From positions 26,286,008 to 26,350,007 of the forward strand of contig CM049313.1 of the NCBI GenBank assembly GCA_026874595.1: a stretch of DNA of 64,000 nt, given 5' to 3'. A model generated the notes under the pieces. The model was not told the origin of the DNA. It did no database searches and worked only from the letters and a program-made list of their open reading frames with translations. The position numbers were made by a program, and so were the translations under genes. This document shows positions 24,775 through 39,805 of this stretch, in pieces. This stretch comes from Sipunculus nudus (taxonomy: Eukaryota; Annelida; Sipuncula; Golfingiida; Sipunculidae). How positions within the stretch are numbered: position 1 is the first letter of the stretch; every line of letters starts with the position of its first letter.

Positions 24775-26121
24775 ACTAGATGTGTCGGTATGACACGAAT
24801 ACCCCCGCCTGGGGCAAATTAGAAACATTTGTTAAATTTTGTAAAAATTTTTTAAGTTCAGGAGGTGTTGTATGGTCAAAAGTAGGTCAAGAAGGGCAAA
24901 ATGCAAACTCGATCTGTAACGGGTCATTTTCAAGGAACACACCAAAAATCAGGCCAGTATGCAGGCATTGTGAAAAAAAGTCCATACATGTGCATTTTTC
25001 ATAAAAATTTCTGTCTTTCATGAAATTTTCTATGTTCAGGATCTGTCATATGTTCAAAAATAGGTTAACTGGGACGAAACGCGAACTCGACCTGTAAGTG
25101 GTCATTATGCGCCCACAGACCAAACATTGGGCCAGTATCTGTAAGCATTGCATTGCGAAACTAGAATATTAGCAAAAGCTGGTAATCAGTTATAAATTTA
25201 AATTGGAGAGGTATGTACCATGTTTTATAACAATCCACCAAATGCTTCCTGAGAAATATCCCCCTAAGTTTTTTTTCTATACTAAGCTCTGTGACCTTGA
25301 AAAGTAGGTCAAGATCACCCATCTTTGAACCTGACCAAGATTTTGTAAATATGATGCAAAAGCACTGAAGTAATGAAGTTCTTTAGTTGAATACCTTTGG
25401 AGATATCCTGCACAAAGGCCAAAATTGAAAAATCCGATAAAATTTCATTAAAAAATCAGAAATTGCAGGTGACGCCACCAAAATTGTGCAGCACGTACAT
25501 ACCATCAGTCCTAATGATCATAGTAAGTTTTGTGAAAATCCACACAACGGTTCCTGAGATATAAGCTTCTGAGTGTTTTTCTATAATCAGCTCTAAAATG
25601 TAGAAAAATGGGTCAAGGTCACCCATCTTTGAACTTGACCGAGATTTTATCGATATACATCTTCACTGATGAAATAAAATTCCAACGGTGAATCCTTTTA
25701 GAGATATCCCGCTCACAAGGTAAAAGTTAACAGACGCGGATCGGACGGACGGACACCCGACAGACAGATGGACGGATAGACAGACAGCTTGGGTGACAAC
25801 AATAGCCCATCAGCCTATGAGCTGAGGGCTAAAAACGGCTGTACATGTACATTTGTCATCGAAATTTATATTTTTCATGAAATTTTCTATGTTTAGGAGC
25901 CGTAAAACAATCAAAAGTAGGTCAACCGGGACGAAACGCGAACTCGATCTGTAACTGGTCATTATCTGCCCACACAACAAAAAACAGGCCAATATCTGCA
26001 GGCATTGCGAAAAAAAGTCTGTACAACTGTTTGATTTCGGAAGGACGGAAGGACAGAATGACGGAATGACGGACATGGGTAAAACTATATGCCCCGGCCA
26101 CTTTGTGGCCGGGGCATAAAA
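24775..26121 (+). mobile_element. Family B element, second copy
   Basis: Begins AACTAGATGTGTCGGTATGA and ends with the hairpin GCCCCGGCCAC/GTGGCCGGGGC followed by ATAAAAA. It has fewer 180-bp units than the first copy and is interrupted by another element at 25157-25833. Confidence 0.75.
25157..25833 (+). mobile_element. Small element nested in family B
   Basis: Interrupts GCATTGCGAA|AAAAAGTCCGTACATG of family B. It begins ACTAGAATATTAGCAAAAGC and ends after a GGAC/AGAC tract with the hairpin TAGCCC..CAGC / GCTG..GGGCTA followed by AAAA. Its interior has two similar modules with GAGATAT. The plan matches the other modular families: AACTAG start and hairpin plus CTAAAA end. Confidence 0.7.
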
Positions 26122-28499
26122 ATAAAAAAAATACAGGTGGCGCCACCAGTCTACAGAAACTGATGAAACATCTCATGATTAATATGTATGCCAAAAATCA
26201 TGCCCATCAGTGATGTAGTTAATGAGATATTGAAGTTTTTGTATGAAATTTTTCACTATTCTGGGGGGTACTTTGGGGCCCCATAGCTCAAAGGATATGG
26301 GTAACAGAGACCTAATTTCTGGTTTCCATGGAGACTTTTCATAGGTCTCTCAGAATATCAAGAATAAAGATTCTAGGTCCAGTCTTTACGATTTGTGCCC
26401 AGTTAACAGATGTCCACATTTTTAAAGGTCTCAAAAATGGAGAAAAAAATTCTTAAAAATGGAAAAATATAGGTGGCGCCACCAGTCTGCAGGAACTGAT
26501 GGAACTTCTCATGATCAATATGTATGCCAAAAATCATGACCATCAGTGATGTAGTTAATGAGAAATTGAAGTTTTTGTATGAAATTTTTGACTATTCTGG
26601 GGGGGTACTTTGGGGCCCCATAGCTCGAAGGATATAGGTAATAAAGACCTAATTTCTAGTTTCCATGGAGACTTTTCATAGGTCTCTCAGAATATCAAGA
26701 ATGAAGATTCTAGGTCCAGTCTTTACGTAAAATAAATTCGTAAAAAATCGAAAAATACAGGTGGCGCCACCAGTCTGCAGGAACTGATGATCATGATTGA
26801 TCTCATGATCAATATGTATGACAAAAATCATGACCATCAGTGATGTAGTTAATGTAGTTATTGGGGCCCCATAGCTCGAAGGATATGGGTAACAGAGACC
26901 TAATTCCAGGTTTCCAAGGAGATTTTTCATGGACCTCTCTGGATGTAAAGTAAGAAGATTCCAGGTCCAGCGGTTACTATTTGTGCCCTGTTAACGGCTG
27001 GACGGAGGGCCGGACGGCCAGACGGCCGGACGGACGACAGACAAAGTGGGATCGCTATAGCTCAGATGACTTACAGTCAGCTGAGCTAAAAATGCGTAAA
27101 ATTAAAATATTACAGGTGGTGCCAACATTCAACAGGAACTGATGAAACACTCTATGATCAATATGCATGCAAAGATTCATGGCCATAAGTATTTGTTATT
27201 CAGATACTTGAGTTTTCATTACATTTTTTTTTATTATTCTGGGGGGGGGGGGGTACTTACAAGTCCAATAGCTCAAAGGATATGGGTAACAGAGAGACTT
27301 TTAATGGACCTGGTTAGATGATATGTTAGAAGATTCTAGGTCATAGAGTGATGATTTGTGCCCTATTAACAGAAAAGGCTTTATTTGAAGGTCTCAAAAT
27401 AGCATAAAAAATGCGTAAAAATTTGAAAAAAAAATACAGGTGGTGCCTCCAGTCTGCAGGAACTGATGAAACACTTCATGATAATTATGCATGCAACCAA
27501 TTATGGTGATCAATGCATTAGTTGTTCATATGCTGGAAGTTTTGTATCAAATTTTTTTATTAATGTGCAATGAGTTACTTATGTGCCACATAGCTTGGAG
27601 GATTTGGGTAACAGAGACCTAGTTTCAGGTTTCCAAGGAGATTTTAATGGACCTCCCTGTATATTCAGTTTGAAGTTTCTAGGTCTAACTGTTACAATTT
27701 GTGCCCTACCAGCTGGCCAGACGACAGACAAAGAGTGATCACTATAGAGCTGAGCTAAAAATATGTAAAATTCGAAACAATACAGGTGGTGCCACTAGTG
27801 TGAAGGAACTGATGTAACACTTCATGATAATTATGCATGCAAACAATTATGTTGATCAATGCATTAATTGTTCATATGATCACTATAGAGCTGAGCTAAA
27901 AATGCGTAAAATTCCAAAAAATACAGGTGGCGCCACCAGTCTGCAGAAACTGATGAAACACTCCATGATCAATATCCATGCAAAAAATCATGGTGATCAA
28001 CGCATTAGTTTTTCAGATACTTGAGCTTTTGTATCAAATTTTCCATTATTCTGGGGGGTACTTCGGAGCCCCATAGCTCGAAGAATATGGGTAACAGAGA
28101 CTTAATTTCAGGTTTCCAAGGAGATTTTTTATGGACCTCGCAGGATACCAAGTTAGAAGATTCCAGGTACAATGGTTACGATTTGTGCCCTGTTAACGGA
28201 CGGCCGGACAGACAGCCGGACGGCCGACGGACAAAGAGTGATCGCTATAGCTCAGATGACTTTCAGTCAGCTGAGCTAAAAAACTTGTAATCTGTAATAG
28301 CCAGGTGGTCGAATTTCACAGCATTTATATACTGATAATATAAAGGAGTTTGGAAAGGGACTGATATAATATAAAGTGGGCGTAATTTGCCCGCATTTTA
28401 CAGGTGGTTGTCCAGTAAATTATATCTTCCTCATCTTCTTATATTTCCTCAGAAATTGTTGTTCTAAATAGGGATGGGGATTATCTACGGTAGCGGATT

Positions 28500-29580
28500 A
28501 TCCACGGGGGGAAACAGTAATAGCCTGGATGTCTGCAGCCAAAATGTGTATGCAGGTTGCGCCACCTACCACAAAATCCAGAAAGCTGTCCAAGATGTAT
28601 AAACATGCAAAATTTTAGGCAGATAAGTCAAACCACTACTGAGATATGAGTGATTTTAGCCCACGGCAGACAAACAGACAGACGCTGTGCAAAAATGGTA
28701 GCAGGTGGTGCCACCAATTTTGTGTATGATTAAGAGATATGTGAGATCTATACACATGCAAAATTTCAGGGGGATATTTCAAACCAATCTGATATATTAG
28801 CCTGAATGTCTGCAACGTATACATAAATATAGGTGGTGCCACCTGCCACAAAATCGAGAAAGCTATCAAAGATGTATGAACATGCAAAATTTTAGGCAGA
28901 TAAGTCACACCACCACTGAGATATAAGTGATTTTAGCCCACGGCAGACAAACAGATGGATGCTGTGCAAAAATGGTGGCAGATGGCGCCACCAATTTTGT
29001 GTATGATTAAGAGCTATGTGAGATCTATAAACATGCCAAATTTTTACCTAATCAGTTAAATGATTCCTGAGATATGAGCTTGGATGTCTGCAAGGTAAAT
29101 TTGAATGTAGGTCGCGCCACCTGTCATAAAACAAGAAAGCTGTCCAGGATGTATAAACCTGCAAAATTTCAGGTGGATAAGTCAAACCACTGCCCAGATA
29201 TGAGTGATTTTATCCCAAGGCAGATGAACAGATGGACGCTGTGCAAAAATGGTTGCAGGTGGCGCCACCATTTTTGGTGTATGTTATAAAGCTTTCCAAG
29301 GGCTACATTTGTGCAAAATCTTTAGCCTTATCGGTCAAACAGTTCCCAAGATATATGGGTTTATGTGTGGAAACAGACGCACAAATGGACACTGGGCAGA
29401 GAGGAAAGGTCAGAGGTCCACCAAAAATGAGGGAACAGCAGTTCATATGTGATCATGCATAATTCCGAATTTAAAAAAAATTGTACCCAGTGGTTATGGA
29501 GGAGTTCTCCGGAAACCTATGCGGCAATGGCGGCAGCGTCTGCGTCCGACTGAAAACATAGTATCCACAAAACTCTGTTT
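28500..29580 (+). mobile_element. Family C modular repeat, plus-strand copy
   Basis: Modules of 150-200 bp with CAGGTGGCGCCACC-like cores, CCTGAGATATGAG and CAGACAAACAGATGGACGCT. The last module carries ACTGGGCAGAGAGGAAAGGT and CCAGTGGTTATGGAGGAGTT. ORFs at 29074-29462 overlap in several frames and are repeat by-products. Confidence 0.65.
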
Positions 29581-29584
29581 TGGG

Positions 29585-31850
29585 GGATACAATGATTGTA
29601 GCTGGCACCTCCAGATATATACATATGCCCAATGTCAGACTGATATGTCAAACCCCTCCTGAAAAATAAGCAGGGACATACACTGTGCAAAAATTATTGT
29701 AGGTGGTGCCACCAGTCTTGTACTCAATAAAGCTACCCAATATGTATAAACATGCCCAATTTTAGGCTGATGTATCAAATTCCTCTGTAGAAATAAACAG
29801 GCACATACACTGCAAAAGTCAATGTAGGTGGCACCACCTGTCTTGTAAATGACGCATAGACAGGTCAAAATATCAGTCCAATACATCAAACTTCCCCAGA
29901 GTTTGATGCACTGGGCTGACAAGTCTTAGGTGAGTAAGGCAGTTGCCCCCTAGTGACCTGTGACAAATTGCTGCCTCAAGCTACTGCACTGAGTGAACTC
30001 TTGACCTGCACCTGGCAAGATTGAGTGAACTTTTGACCTGTACCTGGCTGCACTGAGTGAACTCTTGACCTGTTGCATAATCTGACACAGTTGGCAGTCT
30101 GCCAAGGCTGTAAATAGATTCAGGCTAAACTTTGGTGCCAAATATGATGCAGTGAGCAGTCTGCCAAAGCTATAAATAGAATGCAGCTACTGCACTGAGT
30201 GAACTCTTGACCTATACCTGGCTGCACTTCTTCCAATCCTGGCACTGTGCCAAAACTATTTATAGAGCTGACATTATCTTGGCTAAGGGCCAACATCAAG
30301 GCACTGGCAATCTGCCAATGGTAGACCAAGTGCTGCCATCTGTACATAAAAGTGATTCCTACTTGAAATAAATTTATTTTCCCAATACAAAATGCTTTTC
30401 AGCTGACTTTTTTATAAAAAAAAAAGAAATCAGGAATATATGTAAAATTATTACATAAGCATACTGAATGCAAAATTAATATACAGATATATCTCATTGA
30501 TGGCAAATTCTTGTATTAAGTTGAGTAGGGATACCAATAATTTATAATCCATGTACAGTTGTCTTTATATAGCCACAGAGAGCTGAATATCCATGATTGT
30601 AACATTGCTTGGTATGATGAATAACTTAAATCATAGATCTAAATCTTTTAAAAGCTTTTAAAAAAACTTTCTTGTCAATATTAACCAAAGATAACCTGAA
30701 ATCTAAATGTCTAGTGGCATGATGTAATAGATGCTGACAAACTGGTGCCAGGCTAGATGTACCAGCATCACCCAGCTAACATATATGGTAAAATGACTCA
30801 ATTCAATCTTTATAATTAAGCCAAAAATCATTCATGTGGAACCATTAAGGACATTTATTATAAGAATTATTGTAGGGATTATTCTCGTAAAATATTTAAC
30901 AAACTGGCTTCAGTGGCATCAGTCGAAAAATGTTTCGCAAGTTCATAACTCATTTAGGAAGATACAGCAAACTGGCTAAGTTAAGTTTCCCGTAACTCAG
31001 CCAAAAAGCACCGAACCAAAACCATTTGAACAAACTTGAATTATCAACATCTGGGGATAATTAATGTGTGAGATTTAAGAATTTGGCCCAGTGGTTTTTG
31101 AGAAGAAGATCTTTGTAGCCACTGAGCTAAAAGGGCTGTTATGGCATATGACTAAATTCAGCTTCCCATAACTTAGCCAAAAGTCACTGAAAAGAGACCA
31201 TTTGAACAAACTTCAGAAAGCACTACCCTAGGATCATTTCTTTGCCATATTAAACATTTTGGCCATATGGTTTCAGAGAAGAAGTTTTTTGTAGCCCTTA
31301 GTGTGATACAGGCACTGATGACCCTGTACAAAAAAGGCCGATGCAGGTGGCGCCACCAATACCTCAATTTCAGATATGACCTATGTGACCAACATTTGCA
31401 TAAAATTTGGTGATGATAACCCCAGCTGTTTCTGAGATTTAAATTTTAATATGCTTTTTTGCACAATTAACAAAGTTCAACCTCCTGTAACTCGGCCAAA
31501 AATCTCCGAACTGGAACCATTTGAACAAACTTGAGAAAGATTGTTCCAGGGATCATTTCTCTGAAATATTGGACAATTTGGCTGGATAGTTTCGGAGAAG
31601 ACGATTTTTAAAGTTTTTTTAGCTTTTCCCCTATAAAATCTAAGAAAATGCAGTTAGAAAAAAAATAAACAAAATCAGATATAGTTTTTTGGATTACTGA
31701 TTATTTACAAAAAATTTGGTGAAGCTAGCTCCTGCCATTTTTGAGATAGCTATGGTTAACGTACAGATGACGCACAGTGTACGACGCACAACGCACGACT
31801 CACGACACACGACGCCGCACCATCGCATAAGCTCACAGGTTCGCTAAAAA
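29585..31850 (+). mobile_element. Family D modular repeat, 5'-truncated copy
   Basis: Collinear with the copies at 1-5.8 kb and 51.5-57.2 kb: GGTGGTGCCACCAGTCTTGT modules, GAGTGAACTCTTGACCTG modules, then the long modules. It ends CCATCGCATAAGCTCACAGG followed by TTCGCTAAAAA. Upstream of the end is a run of ACGACGCACAACGCACGACT-type low-complexity sequence. Confidence 0.65.
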
Positions 31851-32530
31851 TAGAGAAAAAAATGTGCAAAAATTAGAAAAAAATATAGGTGGCACCACCA
31901 GTCTTTAAGAAATGATCAAACACTCTCTGATCAATATGCATGAAAAAAATCTTTGCAATCAAAACATTAATTACGTATTCCGATATTTGAGCTTTTGTAA
32001 CAAATTTTTTATTATTCTGGGGGGTACTCTTGTAGAATATAGGTCACAGTGACCTAACTTCAGGTTTCCAATGATATTTTTCATGGACCTCCATAGCTGT
32101 ATAGTAGAATCTAGGCCTAGTGGATACAAATTGTGCCCCATCTGATTGACTGGATGCTCAAAATCATGTTGGAAAGATACAGGTGGTGCCACAAATCTTT
32201 AGGAAATGATAAAACTCATTATGATCAATATGGAAAAAGCTTTGCTATCACTACATTAGTTATTCTAATATTGGAGCTTTTGTATTAAATTTTTTTTGGG
32301 GGTTACTTTCGAGCCCCATAGCACAAAGAATATAGGTCACAATGACCTAATTTCAGGTTTCCAAGGAGATTTTTTATGGACCTCTATCGATTACAAGGAT
32401 GAAGTTTCTAGATCCAGTGGCTATGATTTGTGCCCTGTAAACAGAGAAATTAACAGACAGACAGACAAACAGACGTTTGGACAAAGAGTGAGTGCTATAG
32501 CTCAGATATCTTTCAGTCAGCTGATCTAAA
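31850..32530 (+). mobile_element. Family A fragment with terminal hairpin
   Basis: Two diverged family A modules (GGTGGCACCACCAGTCTTTA and GGTGGTGCCACAAATCTTTA) and the 3' hairpin at 32498-32528 with A-run. It abuts family D directly. Confidence 0.65.
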
Positions 32531-33355
32531 AAAAAAACAAATTTTTATTCAATAAAATATGATATTTATAATATTTCTTCATTACATAGTCTTTGAATAA
32601 ATAAATACACATGAATAAAAGTCATCCCGCACACCTAGTGGTTTAGCCAAACTTACATGACAGGAGAATATTTGGAATAAAAGAAAAGGGTGTCATTAAG
32701 ATATTGCATTATTTTCAATTTTTAAAGAACAATTAAATTTTTGCAATGTTCTTTCCACAGCGCTGGGGAGTAAATTTATGACTGTCAAAAGTGTTAGGTC
32801 TTTGAATGTCCCTTTTGTACAGTCCACCTCTATTGGAATGAAATCAATTTTCAACATCAGAATTTTATCCAAACATTGAAATTATGACTGGATGCCTCAA
32901 ATTCAGCAATGATATTGTCAGATTGACATTGCCTTGACTAGGCTTCACATCAGGTGGACATTCAATATGGCAAATGCTGGGTTGATTGGGAGCGTTGGTG
33001 GCCTTTGGAAGCTGTTGCCAACTGGTGCCACTTGCAATAAAATTTTTTACTATGTTCCGAGGAATTGATTGAAATACTCCACTTCAAACTCAACTTTTGG
33101 ACAGAAATAATTTTCAACATGAAAAATTATCCTGACATTGAGATTATGACCAGATGTCTCCAATTCAGTAATCAAATTTAAACTATGTACGGGATTTTGT
33201 TTGCTGAAATCAATTCATATACATCAACTTCAAACTCAATATTGGGACAGAAATAATTTTCAGCATGAGAACTTATCACGACATTGAGATTATGACTGGA
33301 TGTCTAAAATTCAGCAATGATTTTGTCAGATATACATTGCCATGACTAGGCCTCA
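32531..33355. repeat. Unassigned sequence with three loose tandem copies
   Basis: From about 32830 a block with AATAATTTTCAACATGAGAA-like text, ACATTGAGATTATGACTGGA and TGTCTCAAATTCAGCAATGA occurs three times (about 32835, 33082 and 33228). The rest is AT-rich and unrecognised. Confidence 0.6.
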
Positions 33356-33942
33356 AACGGTCCTCCTTAACCACTGGGTAGGATTTTTTTTAAATTCGGG
33401 ATTCTGATTGGGTCATATGTGAACTGCTGCGCCCTCATTTTTGGTTGACCTCTGACCTTTCCTCTCTGCCAAGTGTCCATTTGTGCATCTGTTTCCACAC
33501 ATAAACCCACATATCTCTGGAACTGTCTGAACAATCAGGCTAAAAATTTTGCACAAATTTGCCCTTGGATAGCTTTATAGCATACACTAAAAATGGTGGC
33601 GCCACCTGCAACCATTCTTGCCAGCGTTTAACTGGTCATCTGCCTTGGGATAAAATCACTCATATCTCGGCAGTGGTTTGACTAATACACCTGAAATTTT
33701 GCAGGTTTATACATCCTGGACAGCTTTCTCGATTTTATGACAGGTGGCGCCACCTACATTCACGTTTATGCTGCAGACATCCAAGCTCATATCTCTGGAA
33801 CCATTTGACAAATTGGGCCAAAATCTTGCAACTGTATAGATCTCGCATAGCTCTTTATCATACGCAAAACTGGAACCGCCTCCTGCAGCCATTTTTGCAG
33901 AGCATCCTTCTGTTTGTCTGCTGTGGGATACTTATCTGCCAG

Positions 33943-36039
<2,097 letters not shown>

Positions 36040-36564
36040 ATCTGCCAGTATCTGCCAATGGTGTGACTTATCTGCCTAGAATTCTGCAGGTTTATACATC
36101 TTGGATAGCTTTCTCGATTTTGTGGCAGGTGGCGCCACCTACATTTATGTTTACGCTGCAGACATTCAGGCTTATATCTCAGGACTGGTTTGACATATCC
36201 CCCTGAAATTGTGCATGTGTATAGATCTCACATAGCTCTTAATCATACACAAGATTGGTGGCGCCACCTGCCACCATTTTTGCAGAGCGTCCTTCTGTTT
36301 GTCTGCTGTGGGATAAAATCACTCATATACAAGTAGTTGTTTGACTTATCTCCCAAAAAGTTTGCATATATATACAACTTGAACAGCTTTCTGGATTTTG
36401 TGGTAGGTGGCGCAACACATTTTGGCTGCAGACATCCATGCTAATATGCAACACACTTCAGTCTATTTCCCCTTGCCACTCAACCCATGCCTCACTTCAC
36501 CTGTCCCACTCTGATTTTGGCGGATACAGGTAGTCACTTGTCGACTACCCGTATTCTAGTTATC

Positions 36565-37044
36565 AAATGCTATCATTATAATTTTTGCAGCATCAAAATA
36601 TTCATCACAGTTTGCTCGCGCAAACCGCTCATCTGCTATCTTTATATGACAGAAAAAGACTCTGGTCGACCAATGTTGATGCTCATTGGTCGAGTAAGTC
36701 ATGTGACACGGAATTCCAGCGATTTATACGAGATCTATGAATGAATCTAAATACGAGCCGTTCAGGGCATGCTGTTCACTGTGTGCCTTTCATTGGATGC
36801 ATGAAGCATTATGCAGAGCTGCGCAGCTGGTAAATTCAGCGTAATTGGTAGCCACTGATTTATCCGACTCGGGGGGTCTTCTTGACAGGATTTTGGGCCA
36901 AATATGACTGTCCCTGTCTGCGTTTAGCAGGTGTCTCCTCATGATAGGTCAATTTCAACGGGAAATGGGTCAGGACAATGGCTTAGTGTCCGTACAATGA
37001 AGGTGTCCACTCATTCAGATGTCCCCTAAGGGTGGGTCCTGCTG
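36565..37044. other. Right internal end of the large TA-flanked element
   Basis: This stretch leads to the right TIR at 37044. The 85-codon plus-strand frame over it shows no recognisable domain and is not called a gene. Confidence 0.4.
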
Positions 37045-37130
37045 TACTTTATATTTTAAACACTGTCACTGCTCAAAACAGACCTATACTTTATATCACA
37101 AACACTGTCACTGGTATAATTACAGATATA
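37045..37130. repeat. 42-bp tandem array, third segment
   Basis: Two units with AAACACTGTCACTGCTCAAA mark the far side of the 21215-37044 insertion. The sequence from here to the 37552 exon is AT-rich and unrecognised. Confidence 0.8.
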
Positions 37131-37551
37131 CTAAAAAGAAACATGATGATCAAAAATGCATACTAGAATGTATAAAAAAAGTTATTTAAGTTTCTTATTC
37201 CCATTTCTCATCTCATTTTGATGATATATTTTATCTTGAATAGGTCATAACATCCATAATCTTTAATAAAATGATCCTCAATAATATAGAAAAAACTGTC
37301 CAAATCATGATCTCTGTTCACAAACCATATCTCCTCCCATTTTAAACTTCCAAATCACGGACAAAATCAAAATGAATAAGGCAGTCTAAGGTATACAGTA
37401 TTTTTTTTCTCTAGTGTACACTTTCCTCTATTTCCCAGAAATTAACTTCTTGAATTATCACCACACATCCAAATCTGCATCAGTATAAGCATTTCACTCT
37501 TTAAGAACATCCTATACCTTTTAAGTGACACCTGGAGAATCAGGAACAAAC

Positions 37552-37689
37552 CTGGAACTGTGTCCGTACATCCTGCATGGTGCCCTCAATAAACACTTCT
37601 CTGGTGGCTTTTTCAAGGTTCTCTCCACAATGCAGTTTGTACACGTCCTTCAGATTGTTAAGAGTGCTCTCCTTCAGCCATCTTGTGCT
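37552..37689 (-). CDS. POLG: DNA polymerase gamma catalytic subunit, exon between Exo II and Exo III (partial gene)
   Basis: The exon is 46 codons in phase 0 at both ends. The acceptor is GTCAG|AGC and the donor is CAG|GTTTGT. The protein begins STRWLKESTLNNLKDVYKLH and ends with REVFIEGTMQDVRTQFQ. This fits the POLG segment in which a serine-rich stretch is followed by a helix (L-x-x-V-x-x-L) and then by E-x-F-x-x-GTM-x-D-[IV]-R-x-x-F-Q. The 3' splice site lies about 95 bases downstream, in gene orientation, of a 56-bp tandem array. The following intron of 21.8 kb is the largest fully contained here and holds two nested transposon insertions. No frameshift or stop is seen. Confidence 0.94.
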
Positions 37690-37784
37690 CTGACATATAA
37701 AATGTTGTCTTCAGAGTTCAGATATATATTAAAATTGTAACAAATGTGATCATAAACAGTTATTTAAATAGCATTTCAGTAAAT

Positions 37785-39075
37785 CCTTGCTTTATGTTGG
37801 ATGTACTCAGCCCTTAATTCCAGTAATGTCGAGTTACAGTGAGGTGTTGCTCTATGTTAGCTGTACTTATAGCCCTTACAGTAATGTCTAGTTACAATGA
37901 GGTTTTGCTTTATGTTAGCTGTACTAAGCCCTTCCAGTAATGTCTAGTTACAGTGAGGTCTTGCTTTATGTTAGCTGTACTAAGCCCTTACAGTAATGGC
38001 TAGTTACAGGAAGGTCTTGCATTATGTTAGCTGTACTAAGCCCTTCCAGTAATGTCTAGTTACAGTGAGGTCTTGCTTTATGTTAGCTGTACTGAGCCCT
38101 TCCAGTAAAGTCTAGTTACAGTGAGGTCTTGCTTTATGTTAGCTGTACTAAGCCCTTACAGTAATGGCTAGTTACAGGAAGGTCTTGCTTTATGTTAGCT
38201 GTACTAAGCCCTTACAGTAATGTCTATTTACAGTGAGGTCTTGCTTTATGTTAGATGTACTCAGCCCTTACAGTAATGTCTAGTTACAGTGAGGTCTTGC
38301 TTTATGTTAGCTGTACTAAGCCCTTACAGTAATGGCTAGTTACAGGAAGGTCTTGCTTTATGTTAGCTGTACTAAGCCCTTACAGTAATGGCTAGTTACA
38401 GGAAGGTCTTGCTTTATGTTAGCTGTACTAAGCCCTTACAGTAATGTCTATTTACAGTGAGGTCTTGCTTTATGTTAGATGTACTCAGCCCTTACAGTAA
38501 TGTCTAGTTACAGTGAGGTCTTGCTTTATGTTAGATGTACTCAGCCCTTACAGTAACATCTAGTTACAGTGAGGTCTTGCTTTATGTTAGATGTACTCAG
38601 CCCTTACAGTAATGTCTAGTTACAGTGAAGTCTTGCTTTATGTTAGATGTACTCAGCCCTTACAGTAATGGCTAGTTACAGTGAGGTCTTGCTTTATGTT
38701 AGATGTACTCAGCCCTTACAGTAATGTCTAGTTACAGGAAGGTCTTGCTTTATGTTAGATGTACTCAGCCCTTACAGTAATGTCTAGTTACAGTCAGGTC
38801 TTGCTTTATGTTAGATGTACTCAGCCCTTACAGTAACATCTAGTTACAGTGAGGTCTTGCTTTATGTTAGTTATATTTAGCATTCACAGTAATGTCTAGT
38901 TACAGTAAGATCTTGCTTTATGTTAGATGTACTCAGCCCTTACAGTAACATCTAGTTACAGTGAGGTCTTGCTTTATGTTAGCTGTAATTAGCCCTTACA
39001 GTAATGTCTAGTTACAGGAAGGTATTGCTTTATGTTAGTTATATTTACCCTTCACAATGATGTCTAATTACAGGT
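37785..39075. repeat. 56-bp tandem repeat, about 23 copies
   Basis: Unit of 56 bp: GTCTAGTTACAGTGAGGTCT then TGCTTTATGTTAGCTGTACT then AAGCCCTTACAGTAAT. Variants alternate GCTGTACTAAG with GATGTACTCAG and CAGTGAGG with CAGGAAGG. On the POLG (minus) strand, units of the GCTGTAC type contain GCTAACATAAAGC, which includes the branch-point-like CTAAC. The array ends about 95 bases before the acceptor of the 37552-37689 exon. Confidence 0.95.
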
Positions 39076-39805
39076 TGTTTTTTTTCTGAAGAACCATTCA
39101 GGCCAATTCTGTCCAAACACTGTGAAGACCATTATAACAATTTTATGATAGAACTAGCTGAATGTTGGCTCATTTTTTATTCTAAAAGTTAAAAGAAAAT
39201 ATAGGTTTTCAGTGGGATCATGTCTCAATATATACAAATAATTTTAAATTTATTTTGTGGCCCTGTTTTCGATGTTATCTGACTGGTTTCTATCGCTGGA
39301 CCTATAAAGAATAGGTTGATTTTAGGAACACATGATATTAATTAAATGTAAGTTGCAAGGAAACTGTTCTTGAAGAAAGAAACAGAAATATGCATATCTC
39401 ATAAGTAGCAGAAGCGAACTCAATGGGACTCCATGCAGAGGGTCCGTATCCCATTTTGAGCCGCCACATCCTTTTTTTTCATCATATCAGACCAATTTTG
39501 AAACCTGAAACCCCCGCCACCACCCCACCCCACCCCTGTTCCTGAAAGTGAGACCTTGAATTCAATTTTGTCATTAATCCTCCTGGGTAAAACCCTCCAT
39601 TTCCTAAAGCGAGAAACATGTGTTTTTCACTTTTACTGACCACGCACTTGGGTGAGAGCCTGGGTCAAATGTAAGGCTTAAATCCCTCACTGACAGCAAG
39701 CGTTATTCTTATATGAACAATAGTCCTTAGCATTTGAGGTTGAGTGACCATGTAGCACACATTCCGGTCATTACCAAAGGTAGTTCGGCTGTGTTCGGCC
39801 TAACC

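Larger units (their letters stand above)
22918..28280 (+). mobile_element. Family A modular repeat, copy 2 (with satellite 3' ends)
   Basis: Starts AACAAGTGGCCCGTGGGCCA and is nearly identical to copy 1 for its first several hundred bases. It then has modules at about 23100, 23460, 23790, 24120 and 24460, is split by family B (24775-26121), and continues at 26130, 26470 and 26760. A terminal hairpin lies at 27058-27090. Further shorter modules with partial ends follow to a second hairpin at 28248-28280. The extra modules suggest unequal exchange or read-through duplication. No coding capacity. Confidence 0.7.
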
